A stretch of 64,000 nt of DNA from Okapia johnstoni (lineage: Eukaryota > Chordata > Mammalia > Artiodactyla > Giraffidae), in NCBI GenBank assembly GCA_024291935.2, contig CM044322.1, forward strand, positions 20,459,405 to 20,523,404, written 5' to 3'. The first letter of the stretch is position 1. Every line of letters begins with the position of its first letter. Below the pieces are notes generated by a model that was given only the letters and a program-made list of their open reading frames with translations, had not been told where the DNA came from and made no database searches. This document shows, one piece after another, positions 1 through 10,695 of the stretch. The position numbers and the translations under genes are program-made.

Positions 1-366
1 CACATCAGGTGGCCAAAGTATTGGAGTTTCAGCTTCAACATCAGTCCTTCCAATGAACACCCAGGACTGATCTCCTTTAGGATGGACTGGTTGGATCTCC
101 TTGTAGCCCAAGAGACTCTCAAGAGTCTTCTCCAACACTTTAAAAGCATCAATTCTTCAGTGCTCAGCTTTCTTTATATTCCAACTCTCACATCCACACT
201 TGACTACTGGAAAAACCATAGCCTTGACTAGACGGACCTTTGTTGGCAAAGTAATGTGTCTGCTTTTTAATATGCTGTCTAGGTTGGTCATAACTTTTCT
301 CCCAAGAAGTAAGAGTCTTTTAATTTCATGGCTGCAGTTACCATCTGCAGTAATTTTGGAGCCTTT
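1..366 (-). mobile_element. BovB LINE fragment (RTE clade), 3-prime part, cut by window edge
   Basis: Antisense BovB. Read on the minus strand it encodes the C-terminal BovB region (MTNLDSILKSR-type block, then KVRLVKAMVFPVV and CESW). The extreme 3-prime end lies outside the window, and the other end stops at about 366, after the segment matching 'ggctccaaaat' in other copies. The frame is open for about 75 codons but contains no catalytic RT motif, so it is a fossil. Assignment rests on agreement with the nine other BovB copies in this window. Confidence 0.93.
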
Positions 367-1585
367 CATCAAGTTACCAGTCAAGTAAATCCCACCCTCA
401 GAAAAGTGACATGCTGGAAAAGCATTCTATACTTACTGGGAATTCCAGAGAACCTTCCAAGAACCTGAGTTTACACTGACAATGCAATCCACTGTTAAAC
501 ACTATTTACTACCAGACAACATTCTGAACCACTCAAAGGTGGCTCAAGGCAACTTTTATTGTCTTAGGGAGAGATGTTGGTCAAGAAGCCCTGGAAAATA
601 AAGTTCCTGGAAGACAGCCAGAGTTCTTCTAAGAATTTGAAGGCCCTTGGCCCTCCCTCTTACATTTGAGGCCTTATTCTAGAGTTTATCAAACATTCCA
701 AGGATATGATGTGATGTGAAATATCTCCATACTCCCTGGTAAATTTATCTTTTCTTTTGCTGTGAAAATTTTAAATTATTTTCTAGTTTTGATTTGAATA
801 TCATTTATGATGATTTTTAGAAATTATATCCATATTCAAGAATTCTCATGGGAAGAGAAGACCTTAAATGGTTGTCTAGTATAATGACTTTTTTGAACAA
901 TTAATGAAGTTGACAGAATATTACATCTTGTAGACATTCAATTAAACAATAATTTCAGTGTTATACTTTTTTTGTATTTGGAGCCACTTTAGTTTTTTAG
1001 GTCCAAGACATTTCTATAGGCATTTGAGAGGCTCTTAAGCTGGAGGCTGGTGTCTCTGGATGGGAGAGCCTTAGTGTCTCAGGCAGGCCAGCTCTGACCT
1101 TTTTCCTCAGCTTTGAGGGCCCCTGAAGATGATCTGATGAGGTCTATCTTAAGATGCTGTTAATGAGCCCCATTAGAGTAGATTTAGGGCAGGGTAGGAA
1201 CTGTGAGGCAGTTGTTGGGGAACTGTTTCCCCGCATACCAATGAAGTTTGAGTTTCTTTTGGATCCTCTTCTTTCCTATTTATCTTTCCCCTGTTCTGCT
1301 TCTCTTCATCCTCGCTCTTTAACCTTCTCTCCTGACTATGGCTTTGTCCACCAGGGGAGCAGCTCGTGGCTCCCCTAGAGCCCCCTCCCCACTCTGCAAG
1401 TGCTGCTGAAGTCACTTCTGGCCCCAGTGAAGGCATCATGGAAGGAGGGATGGCTATAAACCCAACACCTACAGAATTAAAGACAGTTATGGAGACACTT
1501 TTGATTTCCAGTTGATTAAAACTGGAAATACAAAGTGGTTGCCATGTATTTCTTTATTAAACTAATGTCCTAATGTCTTTTTAGA
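367..1585. other. Non-repetitive stretch, no gene seen
   Basis: I see no recognisable interspersed repeat, no open frame above about 90 codons and no splice-site arrangement that would support an exon. It is AT-rich up to about 1000 and more mixed after that. Old repeats too diverged to see by eye cannot be excluded. Confidence 0.5.
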
Positions 1586-1930
1586 GTTCAGTTCAGTCGC
1601 TTGGTCATGTCTGACTCTGTGACCCCATGGACTGCAGCACGCTAGGCCTCCCTGTCCATCACCAACTCCCAGAGTTTACTCAAACTCATGTCCATCGAGT
1701 CGGTAGTGCCATCCAACCATCTCATCCTCTGTCGTCCCCTTCTCCTCCTGCCTTCATTCTTTCCCAGCATCAGGGTCTTTTCAAATGAGTCAGTTCTTGC
1801 ATCAGGTGACCAAAGTATTGGAGCTTCAGCTTTAGTATCAGTCTTTCCAATGAATATTCAGGACTGATTTCCTTTAGGATGGATTGATTGGATCTCCTTG
1901 CTGTCCAAGAGACTCTCAAGAGTCTTCTTA
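1586..1930 (-). mobile_element. BovB LINE 3-prime end (5-prime truncated)
   Basis: Starts with the BovB terminal gttcagttcagtcgct motif in antisense, runs through 'atgccatccaaccatctcat', and stops at 'caagagtcttctta'. About 345 bp are kept, so it is an ordinary 5-prime truncated copy. No convincing target-site duplication was found. Confidence 0.93.
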
Positions 1931-2999
1931 GTGAGAAATGAGTTGCTGAACTTTGGTTCTTGGTCAGTTTTACTGAGTGGAGAGACTGCTGAAACTTGCT
2001 TGTTAGATTGCTTAGAAGTATCCTTTGCCGCTATTCTGTGCAGAACACCCTTCTGCTGTCTGCCTCATGGCTGCATCCCATATAGCTCAGTGGCAAGTCA
2101 CCTCCCGGGGAGCCCATCCTTGACCTCCCTGGAATGATCTGAGCATGCCTGGTGCTTCTCCTGGCCTTAACATTTGTTCACACACCCATTAAAGTGATGC
2201 CTGTCTCCTCTTGTAATGGTTTGTTTTACTGACACGTCTGACTCCCACTGTAAACTCTGTAGGCAAAGGCCTTGTCTGCTTCCATTTTGGTATCTTCAGC
2301 TCTCTGCACAGCAATAGGCATGCAGTAGGATCTAAAGCAATGAGATGACTGATTGGAAACTTGGACCCTTCTTGACATGCTGATTTTTGAGTCCTTTTCA
2401 ACTCTGTCTAGCCAAGTCAGGAAAGACTGCATGCTTGGTCTATCTTCAAGAAGTAGTCATGTTGAACATCCACTTACTCCATGGTGTCCCTTCCCCCAAA
2501 TATCCCCAAACCATAAATCATCAGACCTAGCATCTATCACCACAATAGATATTTTAAAAATTGCAATAAAGAAGCTAGGGTGCAAATAGGAATAAATACC
2601 TCTAGCTGTGGAAGTGAAATAAATCAATATCTCTTCTCTGTGGTCAGAGATGCTTAATAGGCAGAGATCACTGCCAGAAATGTGTTTAGCAGGTGGTGAG
2701 GGCAAACTTGAGCTCCAGGAATGAATCACGCAACTGCTTTTCTCATCTTTGAGTGAAATACCTTTTTTTTTTGGCATTAGAAGATGAATATAAGTCTGTA
2801 TCCACAGGATTTGATTCTTGTCTTGCTTCCAGGACCTGGAGGATGTGAAGGGCTGAGGGTCACTGACCACTTTCAGCTGGGGTTGAAGGTGCTGGTTAAG
2901 GCTCTTCCATTGACCTGGGAGGCCCCATCACCAGCCCCTTCAGTGCATCATCTTATGCACCATGATCTGATTAAAATAGGATAAAGTGCCTGCTGACAC
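1931..2999. other. Mostly unassigned; small L2 3-prime end inside
   Basis: 2215-2345 resembles an L2 3-prime end on the plus strand (a 'ctgtaaactctgtaggcaaa' segment, then the 'gcacagcaataggcatgcag' tail). The rest is unassigned. A 137-codon open frame exists on the minus strand (2457-2870), but it has no domain, signal or composition I recognise and is most likely chance. Confidence 0.45.
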
Positions 3000-3621
3000 C
3001 CCTGCCTACCTTCCCAATCTTGTTTTCAAAGTCCTTTCCAGGCACTTCTCTATCAGGTCCTCTGCTCAGGCCTTGCCAGGCTACTTGGACCTTCCCTGCA
3101 TGCACCTTATGTGTTCTTCCCACCTACTTCTTTATGCTTCTTTGTCAGCCTGCAATGTCACTTTGCCCTGCCTTGCCCACAAGGCTTGCTCTTCAAACCT
3201 CAACCCTAAAGTCAATGCTCCCCTGACTGGAAATTCTTCACCTTCCTGAAGGAGCAAGTTTCTCCTTAATCTTTGATCCTGTATGACCTTATGTATCCCT
3301 TAATTATGGATCTTAACCACGTTCTGTCATAGTTTATTTTTACAGTGATTATAATAATTAATCCATCAGCAAATCCTGACAGCACCACCTTCAAAATATA
3401 TCTGAAACTTGACCACTTCCTACCACATCTGCCTCTGCCACTTTGGTGAGAACCACCATTTCTCATTGTAATTGTTGAGATGCCCTTGACCTGCCATCCT
3501 TGTCTCTTTGTGGGCCTCCTACAGTGTACCTTGCATGTAGGAGCTGGACGGATTCTTTTAAAAGATGAATTAAGTTCCATCATTCCTCTGCTCAGAACCT
3601 TTAGTGCTTTCAGAGTGTTTT
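3000..3621 (+). mobile_element. Ancient LINE 3-prime UTR (L2-like / old L1M-type)
   Basis: Contains the widespread mammalian unit 'aaatcctgacagcaccacc...ttcaaaatatatctg' followed by 'cattcctctgctcagaacc'. It is strongly diverged. The exact RepeatMasker family cannot be fixed by eye; related segments occur at 4557, 8065, 50190 and 51600. Confidence 0.6.
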
Positions 3622-3668
3622 AGGGTTCTCCAGAGAGACAGAACCAGTAAGATGTGTCTATATGCAAA

Positions 3669-4012
3669 AGGAGGCTTTTTTTTTGTTTTTGATGAGTCTT
3701 CTCATTGATACAGTATTGTTTTATTTATTCATCTTATTTTTGGCTGTGCTGGGTCTTTATTGCTGCACGCAGGCTTTCTCTAGTTGTGGCAAGCACGGGC
3801 TACTCTCTAGTTGTGGTGAGGTGGCTTCTCTTGTGGAACATGGGCTCAAGGGCATGCAGGCTTCAGCAGTTGCAGCGAGAGGGTTCAGTAGTTGTGGTAC
3901 ATGGGCTTAGTTGCCCAGTGGGCAAGTGCGATCTTATTTCCTGGACCAGGGATTGAAACCATGACCCCTGCATTGACAGGTGGATAACCACTGGGCCACT
4001 AGGGAAGTACCA
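3669..4012 (-). mobile_element. CHR-type tRNA-derived SINE
   Basis: Antisense copy. The plus strand reads from the tail ('tttggctgtgctgggtctt', 'gggcttagttgc') to the tRNA-like head ('gaccagggattgaaacc', 'aaccactgggccactagg'). The B-box-like segment derives from a tRNA. CHR SINEs are known from ruminants, hippos and whales. About 340 bp, near full length, inserted into the older repeat around it. Confidence 0.85.
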
Positions 4013-4264
4013 GGAGATTTGTTATAAGGGATTGGCTGACAATGAATGTGGCAGCTGGCAAGTTCAGAATCTGCAGTGTGGGCCGACAGTCTGGAGACCT
4101 AGATGGGGCAAGGATACAGATGAAGTCTGAAGGCAGTCTGCTGGAGAATTCCCTCTTGCTGGGGGTTACTAGTCTTTTTGTTCTATTCAGGCCTTCAGGT
4201 GGTTGGGTGAGGCCCACTATATTATGGAGGGCAGTTGGCTTACTGAAATTCACCAATTTAGATG

Positions 4265-4490
4265 GTGCATGTGTGCTAAGTCACTTCAGTTGTGCCTGAC
4301 TCTTTGTGACCCTATGAACTGAAGCCCTTCAAGCTCCTCTGTCCATGGGATTCTCCAGGCAAGAATACTGTGGTGGGTTGCCATGCCCTCCTCCTGGGGA
4401 TCTTCCTTACCCAGGGATCGAACCTGTATTTCTTATGTCTCCTGCATTAGCAGGTGGGTTCTTTACCTCTAACGCCACCTGGGAAGCCTG
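4265..4490 (-). mobile_element. Bov-tA SINE with target-site duplication
   Basis: Full-length antisense Bov-tA, from 'gtgctaagtcacttcag' to 'ccacctgggaagcc'. It is flanked by 'atttagatg' at 4256-4264 and 4491-4499, a 9-bp duplication. The flanks rejoin to restore the ancient repeat, so the boundaries are reliable. Confidence 0.92.
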
Positions 4491-4556
4491 ATTTAGATGA
4501 TAATTTCATCTAAAAATACCCTCCAAGTTGACACGTAAAATTATCTATCAGGCCAT

Positions 4557-5062
4557 GTCACTTGGTCCTCACCACATTCCCACCTGGCCCCTGGCTGAGT
4601 GAACAATCTCTGGGTATCTCTCTTGTCTGTCCTTATGTTCCAGCCATGACTGCCTTCTTGATGCCCATGGCACATTCCTTCATCAGGGCTCTTCTCTCTG
4701 TTCTCAGAGCTTAGAGGAATTCTCCCCTCCCAGATGGTTGCATGTCTTTCTCCTCCTCCTTAATGTCTGTCTATATTCAAGTGGCACCTTCTTAGAGAGG
4801 GCTTTCCTGACCTGGTTTTCTCTCATGTTTTTCCCTTGGCCCCTGTCACCCACTAGTGCTTTACCTGATTTATATTCTTCCTGGTCCTTCCCTGACTTTG
4901 AATCATGCATTTTTCATTCATTTTCTGCTCCTTTATCTAGAACACAAGCTCTGTGGGAGCAGGAACTTCATCTATTTTTGTCACTGCTAATACCCCCAGC
5001 ACCTAAACAGATGCCTAGCACACTAGAGGCACTTCACAAACATTTATTGAATGAATGAATAT
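4557..5062 (+). mobile_element. L2-type LINE 3-prime end
   Basis: Shows 'gggctttcctgacc', 'acacaagctctgtgggagcag' (shifted relative to consensus) and the terminal 'tttattgaatgaatgaat', in the order expected for L2 3-prime ends on the plus strand. Old and diverged. Confidence 0.7.
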
Positions 5063-5082
5063 ACCAAAAATATACTAATGGC

Positions 5083-5156
5083 AAGAGACCCTGGTTTGAT
5101 CCCTGGGTCAGAAAGATCTCCTGAAGAAGGGATATACTACCCACCCAGTATTCTTG
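5083..5156 (+). mobile_element. Partial Bov-tA abutting a full copy
   Basis: Matches Bov-tA from the 'gagaccctggtttgatccctg' region (tRNA B-box onward) to 'cagtattcttg', where it stops exactly at the start of the next Bov-tA. It is either the remains of a tandem dimer or a copy interrupted by the next insertion. Confidence 0.85.
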
Positions 5157-5363
5157 GGCTTCCCTGGTGGCTCAGATGGTAAAGAATCTGCCTGCAATGC
5201 AGGAGACCTGGATTTGATCCCTGGGTTGGGAAGATCCCCTGGAGGAGGGCATAGCAACCCACTCCAGTATTCTTATCTGGAAAATCCCCATGGACACAGG
5301 AGCCTCATGGGCTACAGTCCATAGGGTTGCAAAGAGTTGGACACAACTGAGCAACTAATCAAC
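5157..5363 (+). mobile_element. Bov-tA SINE
   Basis: Complete Bov-tA: 'gggcttccctggtggctcag' tRNA-like head, 'atccctgggttgggaagatc', and the BovA-type tail ending 'aactgagcaactaatc'. It is joined head-to-tail to the partial copy at 5083-5156. Confidence 0.93.
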
Positions 5364-5384
5364 TTAATATATATTAATTGCTTC

Positions 5385-5815
5385 CTATTCTTTTTTATGT
5401 TTATAACAACCTATGGGGTAGACTCTGATCTCACACTAGACTGATACTAGACTGCAAGATCTTTGAAGACTGCGACTTTGATGGTCTTGTTCAGGGCTGT
5501 ATTCCTAGCACCTGGAACATAACATGATCTCAAAAATGATCAGTAAATGAATGCATGAACAAGGCACCATTTAACAGACAGGAGATTGAAGCATAGAGAG
5601 GGGAAGTGACTTGCCTAAGCTACTCTAAACAAATGCAAGAGCCAGGATTTCAACCTGGATCATCTAACCTCATTACACAACCTATGATGATGTCTGTTTC
5701 CCACTCCACTGGCTGAGCTCTGTAAGGATGACAACTGTGACTTGTCTATCTTAATTTCTCCAGCTCCTGGCTTAATGCTGGCACTAAATAATTGCTTATG
5801 AGTAGAATGGCTCCT
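5385..5815. mobile_element. MIR (-) with L2 3-prime ends
   Basis: 5385-5420 and about 5560-5700 look like antisense MIR ('gcatagagaggggaagtgac', 'gagccaggatttcaacctgg'). An L2-like 3-prime end (5421-5560: 'ctgcaagatctttgaagac', 'gtattcctagcacctgg') lies between the MIR parts. A second L2-like end follows at about 5714-5815. Mammalian-age repeats; boundaries approximate. Confidence 0.55.
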
Positions 5816-6047
5816 AGCATCTGTTTATTCATCTTCCAAGCTCTTCCATGATGGAGGGAGACCCTGAGGGCTCAGCGGTCAGAATATCTGGTAGGTGATG
5901 TTTCACTTAGCTTTCTAATGCAGGCATAGGTAAAGAACTCAGAATTTGTCATGAAACAGACCCAGGTCCTTTACTTCTGGTGGTGTGAATTTGGGCCTCC
6001 GTTTTTCTCTCCACACTACAGGGATAACACTAGTGTCTACTTCCATG

Positions 6048-6603
6048 TCCATGTGTAGAGCCTTATTTTATGTTGCTGGAAAAGGGTGTTTGCTATGACC
6101 AGTGTGTTCTCTTGGCAAAACTCTATTAACCTTTTCCCTGCTTCATTCTGTACTCCAAGGCCAAATTTACCTGTTACTCCAGGTATTTCTTGACTTCCTA
6201 CTTTTGAACTCCAGTCCCCTATAATGAAAAGGACATCTTTTTTGAATGTTAGTTCTAAAAGGTCTTGTAGGTCTTCATAGAACTGTTCAACTTCAGCTTC
6301 TTCAGCATTACTGGTTGGAGTGTAGACTTGGATTACCATGATATTGAAAGGTTTGCCTTGGAAACGAACAGAGATCATTCTGTCGTTTTTGAGATTGCAT
6401 CCAAGTACTGCATTTCGGACTCTTCTGTTGATTGTGATGGCTACTCCATTTCTTCTATGGGATTTCTGACCACAGTAGTAGATGTAATGGTCATCTGAGT
6501 GAAATTCACCCATTCCAGTCCATCTTAGTTCACTGATTCCTAGAATGATGACGTTCACTCTGGCCACCTCCTGTTTGACCACTTCCAATTTGCCTTGATT
6601 CAT
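6048..6603 (-). pseudogene. BovB APE-type endonuclease domain, truncated
   Basis: Minus-strand open frame from the methionine at 6603 (MNQGKLEVVKQE). It includes ILGISELRWTGMGEF, the VIQVYTPTSNAEEAE block and IIGDWSSKVGSQ. BovB encodes an N-terminal apurinic-endonuclease-like nuclease that nicks target DNA. Here the expected GDWNAKVG segment reads GDWSSKVG, so the conserved Asn is changed, and the frame ends before the RT. It is the inverted 5-prime part of the element and is non-functional. Confidence 0.88.
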
Positions 6604-6837
6604 GGACCTAACATTTCAGGTTCCTATGCAATACTGCTCTTTACAGCATCAGACCTTGCTTCTATCACCAGTCACATCCACAAGTGGGTGTTGTTTTTGC
6701 TTTGGCTCCATCCCTTCATTCTTTCTGGAGTTATTTCTCCACTGATCTCTATTAGTATATTGGGCACCTACCGACCTGGGGAGTTCATTTTTCATTGTCC
6801 TATCTTTTTGCCTTTTCTTACTGTTCATGGGGAAACA

Positions 6838-7119
6838 GTGGCTGACTTTATTTTTTGGGGCTCCAAAATCATTGCAGATGGTGATTGCAGCCATGTAATT
6901 AGAAGACGCTTTCTCCTTGGGAGGAAAGTTATGACCAACCTAGACAGCATATTAAAAAGCAAAGACATTACTTTGTCCACAAGGGTCTGTCTAGTCAAGG
7001 CTATGGTTTCTCCATTAGTCATGTATGGATGTGAGAGTTGGACTATAAAGAAAGCTGAGCACCGAAGAATTGATGCTTTTGAACTGTGGTGTTGGAGAAG
7101 ACTCTTGAGAGTCCCTTGA
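6838..7119 (+). pseudogene. BovB ORF C-terminal fragment
   Basis: Sense open frame carrying the GSKIIADGDCS, LLGRKVMTNLDSILK, KAMVSPLVMYGCESW and FELWCWRRLLRVP blocks that make up the C-terminus of the BovB polyprotein. It stops at 7119, where consensus-like copies continue. A fossil; it has no RT catalytic motif. Confidence 0.88.
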
Positions 7120-7560
7120 ACTGCAAGGAGATCCAACCAGTCCATCCTAGAGGAAATCAGTCCTGAATATTCATTGGAAGGACTGGTGCTGAAGCTGAAA
7201 CTCCAATACTCTGGCAACTTGATGGGAAGAAACCGACTCATTTGAAAAAAAACCCTGATGCTAGTAAAGATTGAAGGCAGGAGGAGAAGGGGACAGCAGA
7301 GGATGAGATGGTTAGATTGCATCACCGACTCACTGGATGTGAGTTTGGATAAACTCCGGGAGTTGGTGATGGACAGGGAGGCCTGGCGTGCTGTGGTTCA
7401 TGGGGTCCCAAAGAGTCAGACATGACTGAGCAACTGAACTGAACTACTTCCATGGATTGATTACTTTAAGGGTTAACTGAAATAATATATGTAAATCATT
7501 TAGCTCTGAGCCTGGCACACTTGGATTGCTCGACAGATGCTAGCTTTTATCATTTGCTGA

Positions 7561-8064
7561 CCTCTTTGCTCTGAACTTTGCAGCACTTTACTTGGTGTGA
7601 CACTTCTCAGATATCATAGTATATCCTTTACCTCCTGGGGAGCCTCTGGGACACTGGGCTGGATAGACACCATGCCTTGTACTTTTATGTTATTCCATAG
7701 GTAGGCTGAGAGTGGTGCTTTGTGCCTCATAGTTGTTCAGTACTTAAATAAATCAATTTATTCCTACAGCTCCTGTAAGAGAGGTCTATGTCACCAGATT
7801 CTGTGTTGATTCCATGAAAGTCCAAGGCAGGTTTCAGCTGATGAACTCGCGAATTTTTGTCTACACCAATACCCTAGGGAATTTTGAATTGGATGGCAGT
7901 GGTTTAGGTGCCCTGAAAACAGATTACAACTGTATGTCTTAGTGCATCCCTTCAAAGTCCTGTCAGCCATTTCTTTTTATCCAGGAGAAGAATCATAGTA
8001 ATGTGAATGTCAAACAAAAATACTGAAAAATTCTGCTTGGCCTCAATTTCTAAACACTTGAAGT
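7561..8064. other. Unassigned; contains a 64-codon open frame after an acceptor-like site
   Basis: No repeat is recognised with confidence. 7748-7939 is open on the plus strand and follows a pyrimidine-containing 'ttattcctacag'. The translation includes VREVYVTRFCVD and NTLGNFELDGSG, which I do not recognise. It may be chance; see the finding. Confidence 0.3.
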
Positions 8065-9638
8065 TCAAGCCAGAGCACCTAGAATTCCAAAGGAATCTAG
8101 GTCATAAAGTAAACCAAGTGATATGGGTAGGGGGTCGGGAGAAATAGGAACCAAATACTGGATAACATGGGCACAGAAGGAGATATTTGAGCAGAGTTCT
8201 GAATGACAGGAGAAACCAAGCCATGCACATCTAAGGGGGAGAAGAGCAACCAGGCAGAAGGAACAGCAGATGCAAAGGAGCTGAGGCATCGAGTATTAAG
8301 TGTGTTTGAGGAACAGCAAAGAGACCAGTGTGATAGGAGCTCAGTGAGTGAAGGGAAGAAGTTGGAGATGAGCTGAGGAATCAGGGGGCTGGTTCATCCA
8401 GAGCTTCACAGGCTGTGACAGGGAATTTGGCTTACACAGTAAGTGAGGTGGGCAGCCACAGGGGGTTCCAAACAGAAGAAAGACATCACAGAATTTACAT
8501 GATTTACTTTTCTAAAAGATCACTCTGACTGTTTGGTGGCTTGCAGCAGGACAAGAGCAAAAGTAGGCAGACCAGCTGGGAAAGCTGTTAAGTTTGAGTG
8601 ACAAAGTATGGAAGTCATCAGAAGTGGGGGTAAATAGAAGTGGTTTATTTTGAGACATATTTTGAAGGTAGATCCCGTAGAACTTGCGGGTGGATTAGAA
8701 GTGTTTGAAATGACATACAGGATAAAAGGGGAGATTTTTTTACTGTTTTTTTTTTTCTGGAGCAACTTACTGAATGATTTGATATGTTGAAATGAAGAGT
8801 ACATGGTGAGGAAACAGCTTTGGGGGGACAACTGTGGAAATCAATCAGTTTTGGATATGTTAAATTTATATATCCCAGTGGAGATGTTAGATAGAAAATT
8901 GGATGGAGATGGTGCAAGTTCAAGGGGGAGAACAGAGATAATGAAATCATCAACAAAAAATGGGATTTATTTCTGTCTTTTTTCCCTTTATTAATTGAAA
9001 TATAGTTGACTTATAATATTTCATGTATACAGCATAGTGACTCAATGTTTTTATAGATTATACTCCCTTTAAAGTTATTAAAAAATAATGGCTAGATTTT
9101 CCTGAGCTGTAAAGTATACCCCTGTTGCTTGTCTATTTTATATGTGGTAGTTTGTGTCCCTTAATCTCATACTCCTGTCTTGCTCCTCTCCTATCCTCTC
9201 CCTATTGGTAACCATTAGTTTGTTTTCTATATCTGTGGGTCTGTTTCTGTTTTGAAATATACATTTATTTACTTTTATTTTTTAGATTCCTTATATAAGT
9301 GATCAGTTCAGTTCAGTCACTTAGTCTGTCCGACTTTTTACCACCCCATGGACTGCAGCACGCCAGGCCTACCTGTCCATCACCAACTCCTGGAGCTTAC
9401 TCAAACTCATGTCCACTGAGTCAGTGATGCCATCCAACCATCTCATCCTCTGTTGTCCCCTTCTCCTCCTGCTTTTAATCTTTACCAGCATCAGGGTTTT
9501 TTCAAATGAGTCAGTTTTTTCCCATCAAGTTGCCAGAGTATTGGAGTTTCAGCTTCAGCACCAGTCCTTCCAATGAATATTCAGGACTGATTTCCTTTAG
9601 GGTAGACTGGTTGGATCTCCTTGCAGTCCAAAGGACTC

Positions 9639-9995
9639 TCAAGAGTCTTCCCCAGTACCATAGTTCAAAACCGTCAGTTCTTCAGTGCTCAGCTTCTTTA
9701 TGATCCAACTCTCACATCCATAAATGACTACTGGAAAAACCATAGCTTTGACTAGATGGACTTTTGTTGGCAAAGTAATATCTCTGCTTTTTAATGTGCT
9801 GTCTAGGTTGGTCATAACTTTTCTTCTAAGCAGCAAGTGTCTTTTAAGTCCATGGCTGCAGTTACCATCTGCAGTGATTTTGGAGCCTAAGAAAATAAAT
9901 TTGTCACTGTTTCCATTGTTTCTCCATCTATTTGCCATGAAGTGATGGGACTGGATGCCATGATCTTAGTATTTTGAATGTTGAGTTTTAAGCCA
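9639..9995 (-). pseudogene. BovB ORF C-terminal region, degraded
   Basis: Minus-strand translation gives FIFLGSKITADGNCS, RRKVMTNLDSTLKSR and KAMVFPVVIYGCESW, the BovB C-terminal region downstream of the RT. It is followed in genome order by the internal deletion at about 9996. Confidence 0.85.
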
Positions 9996-9996
9996 A

Positions 9997-10600
9997 CTCT
10001 GCATATAAGTTAAATAAGCAGGGTGAGAGTATACAGCCTTGACGTACTCCTTTCTCAATTTGGAACCAGTCTGTTGTTCCATGTCCGGTTCTAACTGTTG
10101 CTTCTTGAACTGCATACAAATTTCTCAAGAGAGAGGTAAGGTGACCTGGTATTCCCATCACTTGAAGAATTTTCCACAGTTTGTTGTGATCTACACAGTC
10201 AAAGGCTTTGGCTTAATCAATAAAGCAGAGTAGATGTTTTTCTGGAATTCCTTTGCTTTTTCAATTATCCAATGGATGTTGGCAATTTGATCTCTGGTTC
10301 TTCTGCCTTTTCTAAAACCAGCTTGAACATCTGGAAGTTCATGGTTCAAGTAGTGTTGAAGCCTGGCTTGGAGAAGTTTGAGCATAACTTTGCTAGTGTG
10401 TGAGATGAGTACAATTGTGTAGTAGTTTGAACATTCTTTGGCGTTGCCTTTCTTTGGGATTGGAATGAAAACTGACCTTTTCCAGTCCTGTGGCCACTGC
10501 TGTGTTTTCCAAATTTGCTGGTATATTGAGTGCAGCACTTTTAGAGCATCATCTTTCTAGGATTTGAAATAGCTCCACTGGAATTCCATCACCTCCACTA
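9997..10600 (-). pseudogene. BovB reverse transcriptase fragment lacking the YADD box
   Basis: Translation shows WPQDWKRSVFIPIPKKGNAK, the VQAGFRKGRRTRDQIA block and IHWIIEKAKEFQKN, all RT fingers/palm motifs of RTE elements, with TSKVMLKLLQARLQHY between. The frame breaks before the palm core, and the YADD segment is deleted at 9996. Non-functional. Confidence 0.88.
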
Positions 10601-10695
10601 GCTTGTTCATAGTGATGGTTCCTAAGGTCCACTTGACTTCACATTCCAGGATGTCTGGCTCTAGGTGAGTGATCACACCAACGTGGTTATCTGGG

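Larger units (their letters stand above)
3622..4556. mobile_element. Ancient interspersed repeat, split by two SINEs
   Basis: Three blocks (3622-3668, 4013-4264, 4491-4556) form one old repeat that begins 'tagggttctccagaga' and ends 'aagttgacacgtaaaatta'. I recognise the unit as common in mammals but do not name its family. A CHR SINE and a Bov-tA sit inside it. A second copy in the opposite orientation lies at 53315-53640. Confidence 0.65.
6048..7443 (+). mobile_element. BovB LINE with 5-prime inversion and 11-bp TSD
   Basis: The right part (about 6836-7443) is sense BovB ending at the true 3-prime end ('actgagcaactgaactgaact'). The left part (6048 to about 6835) is antisense and holds the upstream endonuclease region. 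The junction lies near 6830-6840 ('gttcatggggaaacagtgg'). The middle of the element, most of the RT, is absent. The duplication 'ctacttccatg' occurs at 6037-6047 and 7444-7454. This is the arrangement expected from twin priming, as described for L1. Confidence 0.92.
5960..7560 (+). mobile_element. MIR split by the 6048-7443 BovB
   Basis: Left part 5960-6047 ('gtgaatttgggcctccgttt', 'gggataacac') and right part 7455-7560 ('gtaaatcatttagctctgag', 'cctggcacac') are consecutive MIR segments on the plus strand. The interruption is the BovB with its 11-bp duplication. Confidence 0.6.

Noticed and set aside
2457..2870. 137-codon minus-strand frame as a gene
   Set aside because: No domain, no conserved-looking motif, unassigned intergenic context.
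5157..5240. tRNA-Glu-like sequence as a tRNA gene
   Set aside because: It is the tRNA-derived head of Bov-tA; it is part of a dispersed SINE and lacks an intact acceptor stem. The same applies to CHR heads.
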